From contig OZ242292.1 of NCBI GenBank assembly GCA_965207705.1, forward strand, positions 992,001 through 1,056,000: DNA of 64,000 nucleotides, given 5' to 3'. Each line of letters opens with the position of its first letter. The first letter of the stretch is position 1. This stretch comes from JAAOII01 sp965207705 (GTDB lineage Bacteria > Pseudomonadota > Gammaproteobacteria > CBDBNL01 > JAAOII01). Of the stretch, positions 11,001 through 18,476 are shown piece after piece. The notes under the pieces are model-generated. The model saw nothing but the letters and a program-made list of their open reading frames with translations. It searched no databases and was not told the origin of the DNA. The position numbers were made by a program, and so were the translations under genes.

Positions 11001-13457
11001 ACGATGACACGCAATTTTATAGTGGAGAAAGATGCCCCCATAGTTACTCAAACTAGCGCCCAAGCAACTAATCAGGGCATATACAATCTTGTGGCAACTT
11101 TAGATAAAGGAAGTTATCAAGGAGATTATAGTGCTGAATGCCAGCTTAATAGTCAAATTGCGCCAGCAGTCATCAACGGCAATACCCTCAGATGCCTATT
11201 GGATATATCATCCAGCAGTGATAATAATTATGATATACGGGTTACGCTAACTGCAGATTATGGTAAATCATATACACGGATATTAACAATTACTAAAGAT
11301 ACCACTCCGCCACAGATTGTTGCTGTAGAACACCAACAAGCATATTCAACTAAACCCTTTGCATTAAGATACCAAGCTAATGACATATTAAGTGATATCT
11401 CTTCAGTTACATATCTATATGGTGATAATATACAGGGCTTGAATGCGCGTCCAATTGGTAATGATCTTTGGGAGGCAGATATAAACCCCAATTTATTATT
11501 AAGTGGTGAGCATAACATTCGTGTAATAGTAAGTGATGCCCTCAGTAATTCTCTGCAGATAAATAGCCCTATATTAATTATTAAGCATCCACCACAGGTT
11601 AATTTAGCCCATCAAAACGTTTCTAATAAAGACACCTTAGATATAAGCGGTGAGATTATTTTGACAACTCCAGAGGCAAGTATAGCAAGTATTACTTGTA
11701 GCTTTCTGCGTAATCCTACTGGAGCCGTTCATAGAGAGATTAATGGAGAGATTAATGGCAACAATTTTATTTGTCGCTCTCTCCCTATTGTTGGATTAAA
11801 TAATAAATTAGTTGAAGTTGAGATATGCGATATCTTTGCTAATTGCGCCACATATCCAACCTTTGTAACTCATGATAATTCTCCACCAATACTATCCTCC
11901 GTTGCTATGCCGAATATGGTTAATGTTTACTCTTGTCATGAGAAAAATCGTTATGATGATATCCCTCCTAACTGCTCTATAACTCAGTCACCTGCCACAA
12001 ATATTTATTCCATTAGCGAGCAGGCGCAGGACTTGCAAAAAACTAATCCACCATTAATAGTTCTTCAGCAAGAGGCAACATTATTAAATAATGCAAGTGT
12101 AGCAATTAATAATTTTACTGATGGGATGCTAAACAATGAACTTATAGTTTCTGAGATTAAAATTAACAGAGCTGAGCTTGACAGGCGCGGCGTTATATTC
12201 GCTGGCATTAATGTTCATGATAATGAGTTGAGTCCATCGCGCTATTTCACTGATCCTTATGACCTTAATATGACATATAGTTATACTCAAATAGATTGCC
12301 CTGCTGATGATACTGATAGCCAAAGTTTGGTTTGCTCGCATAATAACAAGAAGGTTTATTTTACGAGAATGCCAATTCCAGAAATGGCTATTAATGTAAA
12401 CACCGGCAGTAATGATGTCGAGATTACTATTCCTTTCAGCAACAAGTTGCTAAGTTCGGCTAATAAACCTTTGTGGTATAGCGCTCCACCACGCACTATT
12501 CATCGGCTGGATATTTTTGTTTGTGATGAGGCGGGCAACTGCGTTCAATATGTAACCCGTTTTAGGGTAACCGTTTTAGCTGCTACCCCAATAGTGACAT
12601 TTAATATCAATAATAATTTTCGTAATGACTTTCAACGTAATGATAACTTGCGTTATTTGTATTTTGCAATTCAACGCAATGTAAGAACCTGGCTAGTTAG
12701 TAATCCCTCACCAACAGATATTTGGGTAAGAGTTGAGCAAAGCCCAGCAGATATTCAATACTTAGCAGAGCTATGGAAAATGCGTAAAGTAAATAGATAT
12801 GCCACTCATCGTTATCAGAAAATTATGCGCAGAGAAGGGCGGTGTAACTATTACGGTCATATTATTCCCTTTCATAGCTTATTAACTACATACTCAACTA
12901 TTGCTGGAAATCACTATAACAGCATACCCAATGACCGAGGTCCTCGTTTTGCCGCACCGCGCACATTCTCTTCTCCGCTTCCATGTGGCTCAAATATTCC
13001 TCCCATTAATCGCATCCGTTATGAACCAATTAATGGCTATCCACGTCAAGAATTAACCCGAGACAGCTCATCCGATAAAAGGATTAACTTTGCTATGACA
13101 CTAAACCGTCATCTGGTTAACTTAGCCAAAGGTACTAAGATGCCAGCACTTGAATATAACAACTGGATGCTGCTGCCTGCTGGCAATTCTTTACTATTGA
13201 CTACTGATGAAAAGATGACTAACGACCCTGGCTATTATCAGCCCATCATGGTTTATGATAATTGGAGAAACATTGACCGCTACCGCAACGTTATCCTTCC
13301 TGCGTCTATTGGGTTAAGTTATACCCGCAGTCAAATTAATAGTGTGTCTCCCAGTATATCCAGCGTGAGAAACAGGATATACCCGATACCGCAGGTTATT
13401 GTAAATAACCGACGGGCTATTCGTTGCGCCAGAGCAGATGGCGAGTCAGCTTGTTAA
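5067..13457 (+). CDS. Giant surface lipoprotein with tandem Ig-like repeats
   Basis: This is a 2796-residue secreted protein of unknown function, probably tethered to the outer membrane. The first 66 residues are an odd, repetitive G-L-I-L-K leader that runs into a hydrophobic stretch and a lipobox LVSC with the lipidated cysteine at about C74. Residues 100-400 form a unique domain. From about 400 onward there are Ig-like/cadherin-like beta domains separated by DTTAP or KDTTPP linkers. Between residues 797 and 2080 these are near-identical copies of a four-domain block. The last 700 residues are unique and end in a cysteine. An AAGGAT ribosome site supports this start. The architecture suggests an adhesin or surface stalk; no catalytic motif was seen. 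No secretion partner lies beside it. Confidence 0.8.
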   Translation: MNYKSEWVCETTKGLVLKGVVLKGLILKGLILRGIIFSRIALWRATLRGVVLRGITLRTLLLNKLLLLAVLVSCSEETSRAQPPIQTIPPVIPANPIVGTAALGLVSDARVDAYLIATESDAQQNKECSTDNKNKIGSGATDDNGYFDLTLNLNSGYVLFVLSGGSYTEEATNQQVYLTDDQKLYAVHHYHGGEIKEQGKEIENIIISPWSHLMTGMFCYMTGSRAMSPATSMSNTSAFITNWLGFDPRYVNYKDPTDAKNNRADLIFDEGVKLGFLNSAISELTKEWSATDEVTPHATINSIYLAQLMYEDINNDGSLDGRGAKGPLHVVRKVSNIPLNAATYRLSIPQQMLHFFDNNENNQIKDNGRGILYLLADSINGNQHPQVFQRKKSPPLDMLAPQVEWIAPNTKKLTGVVNISLRVKDFSGVEQVTFYTTSSRAASQNIEQAIDGIYTFIVDTRPDGSGNFDYRVTTVDILGNEQTINFPVTLINEAPIIEITVPDINNSGNRATTINSAYLLEARFSKIVPAQNIAYAACSLNDEQNFDAIINKEESIASCAVALPHNGIHHIEMKLCDDNNLCNTRGHNVLFDDEPPVITPINEQESYQRNVSVSFLISDTTSSILQPVTWTATGNGETMNGVAQQLPAEGTYQVFFDAARFGNSPVRLTINSRDSLKNMATRSQTYQVFNQPPTVRLTSAPKFNQNIYNAIFEVEENSYTNIRVACRLATSVLFQLGNYQTTQSGNQQSEQTLTLRGECATASSEIQDGNHTLEIKICGDYNLCVTQPITIIKDTAAPMVKTINLQDEYDGVGGQITLEITDELSMVTSATFSIDDNEAQDITKRANDWTFALPLNLNTGRHKLTIVTVDEVGNTNSIQHNFLTLREEPAIDRVSSPFTKDDTYRLAAQLDPGSYQGDYQAQCILAEQSVVASISRNRINCSLDTQGLNDGEHLVEIILATDYDKSYTREISFIKDTTDPQINILDLLPAYTNPVPSTLQVNIDDELSPTVMATYRINEGDVILLEDTGTRRIITLPINELPTGRHTLTIQATDLVGNSNMMPSNFIVEKDAPIVTQTSAQATNQGTYNLVATLDKGSYQGDYNAECQINNQVVSATISGNTLRCLLDISSSSDNNYDIRVMLTADYGKSYTRILTITKDKTAPMVRTSNLRNEYDGAGGQIILEITDEFSMVTSTTFSIDDSEAQDITKRTSDWTFALPLNLNTGKHQLTIVTVDALGNTNTIQRGFLTLREEPIISRISSLYTDSNLYRLAAQLQPGSYQGDYQAQCILAEQSVVASISRNRINCSLDTQGLNNGEYQVEIILATDYDKSYTREVSFIKDTTAPQISILDLLAAYTSPVPTSLQVNIDDELSPTVMATYRINEGAAMLLEDTGARRIITLPINELPTGLHTLTIMATDLVGNSNTMPSNFIVEKDAPIVTQTSAQATNQGIYNLVATLDKGSYQGDYSAECQINNQVVSATISGNTLRCLLDISSSSDNNYDIRVMLTADYGKSYTRILTITKDKTAPMVRTSNLRNEYDGVGGQIILEITDEFSMVTSATFSIDDSEAQDITKRASDWTFALPLNLNTGKHQLTIVTVDALGNTNTIQHDFLTLREEPIISRTSSSFTKDDTYRLTVQLNPGSYQGAYQTQCILAEQSVVASISHNSINCPLDISDLNDGEYQVEIILATDYDKSYTRTLTITKDTTAPMVRTSNLRNEYDGVGGQIILEITDEFSMVTSATFSINDNEAQDITKRASDWTFALPLNLNTGKHQLTIVTVDALGNTNTIQRNFLTLREEPIISRISSLYTDSNLYRLAAQLNSGSYQGDYQAQCILAEQSVVASISRNRINCSLDTQGLNNGEYQVEIILATDYDKSYTREISFIKDTTPPQINILDLLPAYTSPVPTSLQVNIDDELSPTTRATYRINEGDVMQLTDAGTRTETRKIITLPINELPTGLHTLTIQATDLVGNTDTMTRNFIVEKDAPIVTQTSAQATNQGIYNLVATLDKGSYQGDYSAECQLNSQIAPAVINGNTLRCLLDISSSSDNNYDIRVTLTADYGKSYTRILTITKDTTPPQIVAVEHQQAYSTKPFALRYQANDILSDISSVTYLYGDNIQGLNARPIGNDLWEADINPNLLLSGEHNIRVIVSDALSNSLQINSPILIIKHPPQVNLAHQNVSNKDTLDISGEIILTTPEASIASITCSFLRNPTGAVHREINGEINGNNFICRSLPIVGLNNKLVEVEICDIFANCATYPTFVTHDNSPPILSSVAMPNMVNVYSCHEKNRYDDIPPNCSITQSPATNIYSISEQAQDLQKTNPPLIVLQQEATLLNNASVAINNFTDGMLNNELIVSEIKINRAELDRRGVIFAGINVHDNELSPSRYFTDPYDLNMTYSYTQIDCPADDTDSQSLVCSHNNKKVYFTRMPIPEMAINVNTGSNDVEITIPFSNKLLSSANKPLWYSAPPRTIHRLDIFVCDEAGNCVQYVTRFRVTVLAATPIVTFNINNNFRNDFQRNDNLRYLYFAIQRNVRTWLVSNPSPTDIWVRVEQSPADIQYLAELWKMRKVNRYATHRYQKIMRREGRCNYYGHIIPFHSLLTTYSTIAGNHYNSIPNDRGPRFAAPRTFSSPLPCGSNIPPINRIRYEPINGYPRQELTRDSSSDKRINFAMTLNRHLVNLAKGTKMPALEYNNWMLLPAGNSLLLTTDEKMTNDPGYYQPIMVYDNWRNIDRYRNVILPASIGLSYTRSQINSVSPSISSVRNRIYPIPQVIVNNRRAIRCARADGESAC
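5104..5268 (+). repeat. 15-bp coding minisatellite (G-L-I-L-K repeat)
   Basis: About eleven 15-base units lie end to end inside the start of the giant lipoprotein gene; the first four are nearly identical (AGGGGCTGATATTAA type). Each unit codes for five residues of the pattern Gly-hydrophobic-hydrophobic-Leu-Lys/Arg. The other forward frames meet stops within a unit, so only the coding frame stays open. Confidence 0.85.
7455..11306 (+). repeat. Near-identical tandem blocks of 1098 bp inside the giant gene
   Basis: Equivalent points (GCGCCTATGGTT or its variant) occur at 7455, 8553, 9651 and 10197. The spacings are 1098, 1098 and 546 bases, and a final block of 1110 bases ends near 11307. Each full block codes for four domains (A-B-C-D, 366 residues). 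The third block is only A-B (182 residues). The last is a full block with a four-residue insertion near 10890. All spacings keep the reading frame. Identity between blocks is very high by eye, including silent positions, which indicates recent duplication or gene conversion. Confidence 0.92.
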
Positions 13458-13563
13458 TATATTTATGCTGAGATATTATTATGTAGAAAATGAGAGGTAT
13501 GGCAAGTGATATAGAACCGTAAAGGCAATACACCACCGCACGCAATAGTGTAAAATAAAGTCC

Positions 13564-14544
13564 ATGAATTATGTTCACAACAATTGGCAACGAGGAAAAT
13601 ATATTATTTTTCTTCCTCTATATTTATTATTATTAATTCCCAGCGGGATAAGGCAGATGGGGTATCGTCCTAAAAGAGCTATGTTGATCATATTTTTACT
13701 TTCTTGTTTTCTTTTAGCAGTATCTATAATTCTCAGCGGACATTTATTCTCTGATGTAGTTAAGATAATACTCATGTATTGGGCAATATTTTTGGTTATG
13801 ATAGCTATCATATTTAGAGCTCAAAAAAAATATGGTTTCCCTAGTCTATTACATGAGGGATATGGTATCCCGACTAAATTTACTGAGATATACAACTATG
13901 CCCGTTGTCTATATAGCTGGTTATTAATAAAATCGCTCTGGCAACCAGTAAAGATAGATAAAGATAATCTCTCAAATGCGAACCTTAGTCAAATAAATAT
14001 TGCTGGCTTAAATATGAAGTCAGCCAATCTGCAAAAATCATTCTTGCAAAAATGCTATTTATTATTCTGCAATCTACAAAATGCCGATTTAGCAGGGAGT
14101 GAAATAAGGCAATCTAATCTACAATGTGCCGACCTAAGCAACGCAAATCTTACAGAATGCGTGATGGAAAGAAGTGACTTAGAGTTTGCCACGCTAAACT
14201 CAGCAAATCTAAACAAAGCAGATTTATCACAAAGCAAATTTGGTGGAGCACAAGCAACTAATATTCAGGCAAAAGAAACAAACTTCATGTTTGCAGATCT
14301 TACTCAAACTAACTTTACCGGAGTGTACTTTGAAAACACCAAATTTGCTTGCGCTAATCTTAAAAACACAAATTTTAGTGATGCTCGCTTTCAAAGCTGT
14401 GATCTGCGCCAATCTATATACGTTAAAGATGCTACTTGGCAAGGAGCGGTGTGTGATAAAAATACTTTATTTAGTGATGAAGCAGACGAAAATAAAGAAA
14501 TTCGCTCTTATTTGGTTAAATTTAAAGGTCTTATTCTCAAGTAA
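13564..14544 (+). CDS. Membrane-anchored pentapeptide-repeat protein
   Basis: The N-terminal 90 residues contain about three hydrophobic segments and a short basic region. From about residue 140 to 290 the protein is a run of pentapeptide repeats of the A(D/N)LXX type (for example SNANLS, QNADLAGSEI, NSANLNKADL), which fold as a right-handed four-sided beta helix. The C-terminal end is a short charged tail. The function of such proteins is usually unknown; some shield DNA gyrase, but the membrane anchor argues against that here. The last residues, KGLILK, echo the five-residue leader repeat of the preceding giant lipoprotein, possibly by chance. It is separated from that gene by about 100 bases. 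Confidence 0.8.
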   Translation: MNYVHNNWQRGKYIIFLPLYLLLLIPSGIRQMGYRPKRAMLIIFLLSCFLLAVSIILSGHLFSDVVKIILMYWAIFLVMIAIIFRAQKKYGFPSLLHEGYGIPTKFTEIYNYARCLYSWLLIKSLWQPVKIDKDNLSNANLSQINIAGLNMKSANLQKSFLQKCYLLFCNLQNADLAGSEIRQSNLQCADLSNANLTECVMERSDLEFATLNSANLNKADLSQSKFGGAQATNIQAKETNFMFADLTQTNFTGVYFENTKFACANLKNTNFSDARFQSCDLRQSIYVKDATWQGAVCDKNTLFSDEADENKEIRSYLVKFKGLILK

Positions 14545-14659
14545 GCTTTCAATAGCACCTTGCTTTTACAAGTTGCCAGCACATAAAATAATTGCTAATA
14601 TATGCATAATATGCTCGGTTATATTCTATAATGAATATTCTAACCAGTAATCTAATTAA

Positions 14660-14731
14660 TGGGGTGTAGCCAAGCGGTAAGGCAGCGGGTTTTGGTCTCG
14701 CGACGCGTAGGTTCGAATCCTACCACCCCAG
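14660..14731 (+). tRNA. tRNA-Gln (anticodon TTG)
   Basis: A complete cloverleaf can be drawn. The seven-base acceptor stem is TGGGGTG with CACCCCA, the D arm is GCC/GGC, and the anticodon stem is GCGGG/CTCGC with loop TTTTGGT, giving anticodon TTG. The T arm is GTAGG/CCTAC with loop TTCGAAT. The discriminator base is G at 14731. The next bases are TTG, so the 3' CCA is not encoded and must be added by nucleotidyltransferase. Confidence 0.95.
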
Positions 14732-14766
14732 TTGTATATTGCCTTACTCTCCCCGCTTTCTTATGT

Positions 14767-15876
14767 TTATAACAACACATTAAACAAATAACCTATTAAT
14801 AAGACCTGAGGCACTGTAATAAGTGGCAGCAGAATGGCAGTCCGCTTTCCTATATTAGCCCAGAGTAATCCAATTTCGGTATAATCTGTAACTACTCCCG
14901 CCATTAAAAACACAAAAGGATTGCCTATTGCCTTTATTTGATTATAGATTTCAAAAGCAATAGGGGCGCTACCTTCACTACAAACTTCTATTACAGTTGC
15001 TACCGCCAGGGTTAATGATAACCCGCCAAAAGTAGGACCAAAATAGGTTGCCATAAGTCCATGTGGGATAAATACCGCCAAAGCAGCTGCCATCAACAAG
15101 CCAACCAGAAGCCACCATAACACCATGTTGGCAAGATTAATTGCTCCTCTAATTATGCCTTTAATGCTATCACCCAAATTGAAGTTGGTTATTCTATCCC
15201 ATGAATATTCTACATTATTAGCCGTAGCCAACGGATGAGTTTCCAGCACTCCTAATTTCTGCATTGCGACAAAAATATAGCCACTGATGATGCTTATCAA
15301 TAAAGCGGCGCCGATAATAAAGAAAGCAGCAGATTTAAAGAAACCAAATAGTAAAACAGTAATTGAAAGGTTTGCCCAAGGAGAAGCCAGCAAGAAGGTA
15401 ATAACTGCAGGTATGCCAGCGCCTTTTTTATAAAGCTGAATTGCAATGGCTAATATTCCATGGGAACATACCGACATTAAAAAACCCGCTAACATCGCTT
15501 TAGGCAAAGATAAAGCATCACCGCGCCCTAAATGTTTGGTAATGAAACCAGTAGGGACAAAGTAGTCAAGAGCGCCGCCGATTAAGAATCCAAGTACAAT
15601 CGCCCACCAAATAACCTTAAGGTAGCTAATGATTGCAAAATTTATCTCTTGCAGAATATTAACAACACCGTTCCACTTCTGGGTGGCAACTAAACCCTCG
15701 GGGGATATATATTGAAGAAAATTGGGAAGGAAGGATACCAGTAAAGTAGCTATAAATATAATAAGTGTTATTTTTAATTTTTTGCCTATATGGATGGGCT
15801 GCTCATTCGTATTATCAGAATGGCAAGATGGCGAATGATTTGTGTGAGTTGAGCACTTGGATTCGGTATGCCTCAT
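14767..15876 (-). CDS. Predicted permease, ArsP/DUF318 family
   Basis: This 369-residue membrane protein is of the ArsP_1 permease type, with eight or more helices. The family signature CSHGILAIAIQLYKKG followed by ASPWAN is present in the first half, and a related CSEGSAPIA motif in the second half, which reflects the internal duplication of the family. The N-terminal tail is rich in Cys and His (CSTHTNHSPSCHSDN) and looks like a metal-binding sensor or chaperone segment. Members export organoarsenicals or are implicated in copper/zinc handling. The metal here cannot be told from sequence. It is transcribed toward the tRNA gene, without an obvious operon partner. Confidence 0.75.
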   Translation of the reverse strand: MRHTESKCSTHTNHSPSCHSDNTNEQPIHIGKKLKITLIIFIATLLVSFLPNFLQYISPEGLVATQKWNGVVNILQEINFAIISYLKVIWWAIVLGFLIGGALDYFVPTGFITKHLGRGDALSLPKAMLAGFLMSVCSHGILAIAIQLYKKGAGIPAVITFLLASPWANLSITVLLFGFFKSAAFFIIGAALLISIISGYIFVAMQKLGVLETHPLATANNVEYSWDRITNFNLGDSIKGIIRGAINLANMVLWWLLVGLLMAAALAVFIPHGLMATYFGPTFGGLSLTLAVATVIEVCSEGSAPIAFEIYNQIKAIGNPFVFLMAGVVTDYTEIGLLWANIGKRTAILLPLITVPQVLLIGYLFNVLL

Positions 15877-15906
15877 GCAAACATTATAACATTTATATAA
15901 ATAAAT

Positions 15907-16962
15907 TTATAAATAGGTGGCGCTATAAACTCCACGGCAGACGTGGATGACAGCGGAGGGAATCACAGAATGGTCTATTGGAATATTGTTCTTAGATTCC
16001 GTATCAGAATGCAGGGCAATCTCTGTGCTTAGTTTATTCTGAGCAGCTAACGCATCTTGTTGATTGTCATAAATAACAAACATAGTACTACCCGTACCGC
16101 TGAGAAAAACCCTATTGCCTACCTTAGCTGGAGTTGCTTCATCAATTAATTGATGGAGTCGTTGCAACTGGGGATATCTATCCATAAGCGGCTGCATAAA
16201 ATCATTGTTGTAATCTCCTGTCTCTGCCCTTGCCCCTGTCTCTGCCCCTGTCTCTACCCCTGTCTCTGCCCCTTTCTCCATTCCCACCGGAAGCCAAAAA
16301 TCTTTATCATCAGGCAAAGAAAAATCAACTTTGCTTTCTTGCGGCGCAACTGCTATAGATGCTTCCTTTCTGCGCTGCGCCAACTCATTAAAAAGCTGCG
16401 CGGTAGAAGATTGAATATTAGGACATATAAGTACATAATAGCGGCGAGTAATATTAAATGGCGTTAGCACATCACCTATGCCTTGCCCCACAGCGCTAAA
16501 ACCGCGCACAAACAGTGGGACATCAGCGCCGAGAGTTGCCCCTAATTGCGCCAGGTCATCAAGAGGCATTTGTGGCTTCCACAATAATCTTAGAATACGC
16601 AACAGCGCGGCAGCATTACTGCTCCCTCCGCCCATACCAGCGCCAATTGGAATATTTTTTTCAATATGTATATTAACGTTTGCTAAATGTTTTGGCGGAG
16701 CTAATTCTTTTTGCATCAGCTGTAAAGCGCGATGAACTAAATTATCCTTGCTGTTTTCTCCCTGAGGAAGCATAGAGAGCATAGCGGAATATTCACCAGA
16801 AAAACTAATGTTGCTGGCGGAAGAAGTTAAAGATAAAGTAACCTTATCTCCCCAATTCAAGAGTTGAAATAAAGTAAGTAGGTTATGGTAGTTGTCTGCC
16901 CTTTTATCAAGGATACGCAGAAATAAATTTAACTTTGCTGGCGCAAGAGTTGCGATAGTCAA
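15907..16962 (-). CDS. ispE: 4-diphosphocytidyl-2-C-methyl-D-erythritol kinase
   Basis: This kinase phosphorylates CDP-methylerythritol in the MEP route to isoprenoids. It is a GHMP kinase with the ATP-binding loop GAGMGGGSSN at residues 107-116, an N-terminal APAKLNLFL motif, and a C-terminal SGTGSTMF motif. At 351 residues it is longer than usual (about 285-300), because a Glu-Thr-Gly-Ala repeat is inserted at about residues 226-250. That repeat is coded by a 12-bp tandem repeat. The start codon is TTG, which overlaps the stop of ampG (TTGA), so the two genes are probably translated together. Confidence 0.92.
   Translation of the reverse strand: MTIATLAPAKLNLFLRILDKRADNYHNLLTLFQLLNWGDKVTLSLTSSASNISFSGEYSAMLSMLPQGENSKDNLVHRALQLMQKELAPPKHLANVNIHIEKNIPIGAGMGGGSSNAAALLRILRLLWKPQMPLDDLAQLGATLGADVPLFVRGFSAVGQGIGDVLTPFNITRRYYVLICPNIQSSTAQLFNELAQRRKEASIAVAPQESKVDFSLPDDKDFWLPVGMEKGAETGVETGAETGARAETGDYNNDFMQPLMDRYPQLQRLHQLIDEATPAKVGNRVFLSGTGSTMFVIYDNQQDALAAQNKLSTEIALHSDTESKNNIPIDHSVIPSAVIHVCRGVYSATYL
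16219..16277. repeat. 12-bp tandem repeat inside ispE
   Basis: Four copies of a TGTCTCTGCCCC-type unit lie between 16219 and 16272, one of them followed by an extra six bases. The length keeps the ispE reading frame. The repeat codes for ETGAETG-type low-complexity residues in the middle of a conserved kinase. Confidence 0.88.
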
Positions 16963-18413
16963 AGAACTTTCGTCTGAGCGTTGGCGAATGCCGTTTTAAG
17001 TTTATCTGAAATCAACCACAGCAATCCAAGCGAAGGCAGCACCATTAAAGCAGTAATCAAGAAAAATACCACCCAAGCGCTATTTTGTGCATCAGCCCCG
17101 CCAATAGAAAAACTGCTTGTTATAGTCCATTGCTCAATTCCATCCACTACAAAACCACTAAAGGATGAAAGAGTGTTGCGCCCAAAAGTAGCGATTGAAG
17201 CCATAAGGGCGTATTGGGTCGCCGAGAATGTTTTATCGCAAAGTTGTGAGATAAATGCAACAAATGTAACAGTTGATACAGCACTGGTAAAGTCATCGGC
17301 TATTATTGCTACGGCAAAAAGAGTAGTATCAGGACCTACTAAAGCCATAAGCGCGAATAAAAGATTGGTTGCCGCCATGGCTATTCCACTAATAAAAACT
17401 CCAGGAATTAAACCGAAGCGCGCATTAATAACCCCTCCTATTAATGAAAATACAACTGTTGCCACCCAACCTAACGTCTTGCTGTAAGTGGCTATTTCTT
17501 CTTTACTAAAACCAACTTCTGCATAAAATATAATAGACATTTTGCCTAAAAATGCTTCGCCTACTTTAAACAGCATGATAAATCCCAACAGCATAATCGC
17601 CACACTAACTCCATTACGGCGAAAGAAACTCCATAGAGGAGATACTACTGCCCCCAACATCCAGGCTATGGTACGGTTAATCCAATAGTAGCTAATTCCT
17701 ACTCTTGTAAGAGCTTCGCTATATTTAGTATCATATAATTTTTGCGCTGCTAGCCGTGTCTCGTCCAGTTTATCCTGAATCGTCAGCATAAAAATATTAG
17801 CGACAATTATTACCGCAGTTAAGGATAAATATACTAGTTGCCAGGAATTATCAATACCAATTTTTTGGTAAAAGGCCGCCAGAAAAAGAGCTGCTGCTCC
17901 GCCCAGCTTATATGCCGTCCACCAGCCAGCAACCATAAGGGCAGCAGCGGCGGTCATCTTTTCTCCTTCTTCCGTTTTGATTAAATCAATACGCAGGGCA
18001 TCCAATGAAATATCCTGAGTGGCGGAAGATAAAGCGATAATAAAAGCAAATAAGGCAACCCACCATAGATTAAATGTTGGGTTTAGGGTGAAAAGTGCCA
18101 ACATAGAAACAAGAATAAATAATTGCATTAAGAGTATCCAAGCTCGTCTTTGTCCTAAGCGGGCACTTAAGAAAGGAATTCTGACTCTGTCTAGCAACGG
18201 AGCCCATAAAAAGTTGATGCTATAAACTGAGAATACCAAGCCAAACAAGCCAATGGAAGAACGGGAGAACCCATCCTCTTTCAACCATAAACTAAGTGTT
18301 GCTCCAATCAACACCCATGGAAAGCCCTGCATAATGCCTAACAAGAAAATCTTTGGCATCCTTCTATCAAGGTAAATACCAAATGATGATTTTAAATTAG
18401 CTGCAATATTCAT
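16959..18413 (-). CDS. ampG: AmpG-like muropeptide permease (MFS)
   Basis: This 484-residue protein of the major facilitator superfamily has about 12-14 hydrophobic segments. The start (LGIMQGFPWVLIGATLSLWL) and the following GLFGLV...NFLWAPLLDR region match AmpG, which imports GlcNAc-anhydro-muropeptides from the periplasm for cell-wall recycling. A recycling kinase, anmK, and an M23 murein peptidase are found 16 kb further on. Its stop overlaps the TTG start of ispE. A different small-molecule substrate is possible. Confidence 0.78.
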   Translation of the reverse strand: MNIAANLKSSFGIYLDRRMPKIFLLGIMQGFPWVLIGATLSLWLKEDGFSRSSIGLFGLVFSVYSINFLWAPLLDRVRIPFLSARLGQRRAWILLMQLFILVSMLALFTLNPTFNLWWVALFAFIIALSSATQDISLDALRIDLIKTEEGEKMTAAAALMVAGWWTAYKLGGAAALFLAAFYQKIGIDNSWQLVYLSLTAVIIVANIFMLTIQDKLDETRLAAQKLYDTKYSEALTRVGISYYWINRTIAWMLGAVVSPLWSFFRRNGVSVAIMLLGFIMLFKVGEAFLGKMSIIFYAEVGFSKEEIATYSKTLGWVATVVFSLIGGVINARFGLIPGVFISGIAMAATNLLFALMALVGPDTTLFAVAIIADDFTSAVSTVTFVAFISQLCDKTFSATQYALMASIATFGRNTLSSFSGFVVDGIEQWTITSSFSIGGADAQNSAWVVFFLITALMVLPSLGLLWLISDKLKTAFANAQTKVL

Positions 18414-18476
18414 TATGATGTAGTTTTATTAATGTAGTTGGCGTAGTTATTAGTTATTATGACTGGGAAGTAATAA

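Noticed and set aside
16150..16467. A plus-strand ORF with a CPCPCLCPCLYPC cysteine-proline repeat
   Set aside because: It is the antisense reading of the 12-bp repeat inside ispE, not a metallothionein-like gene.
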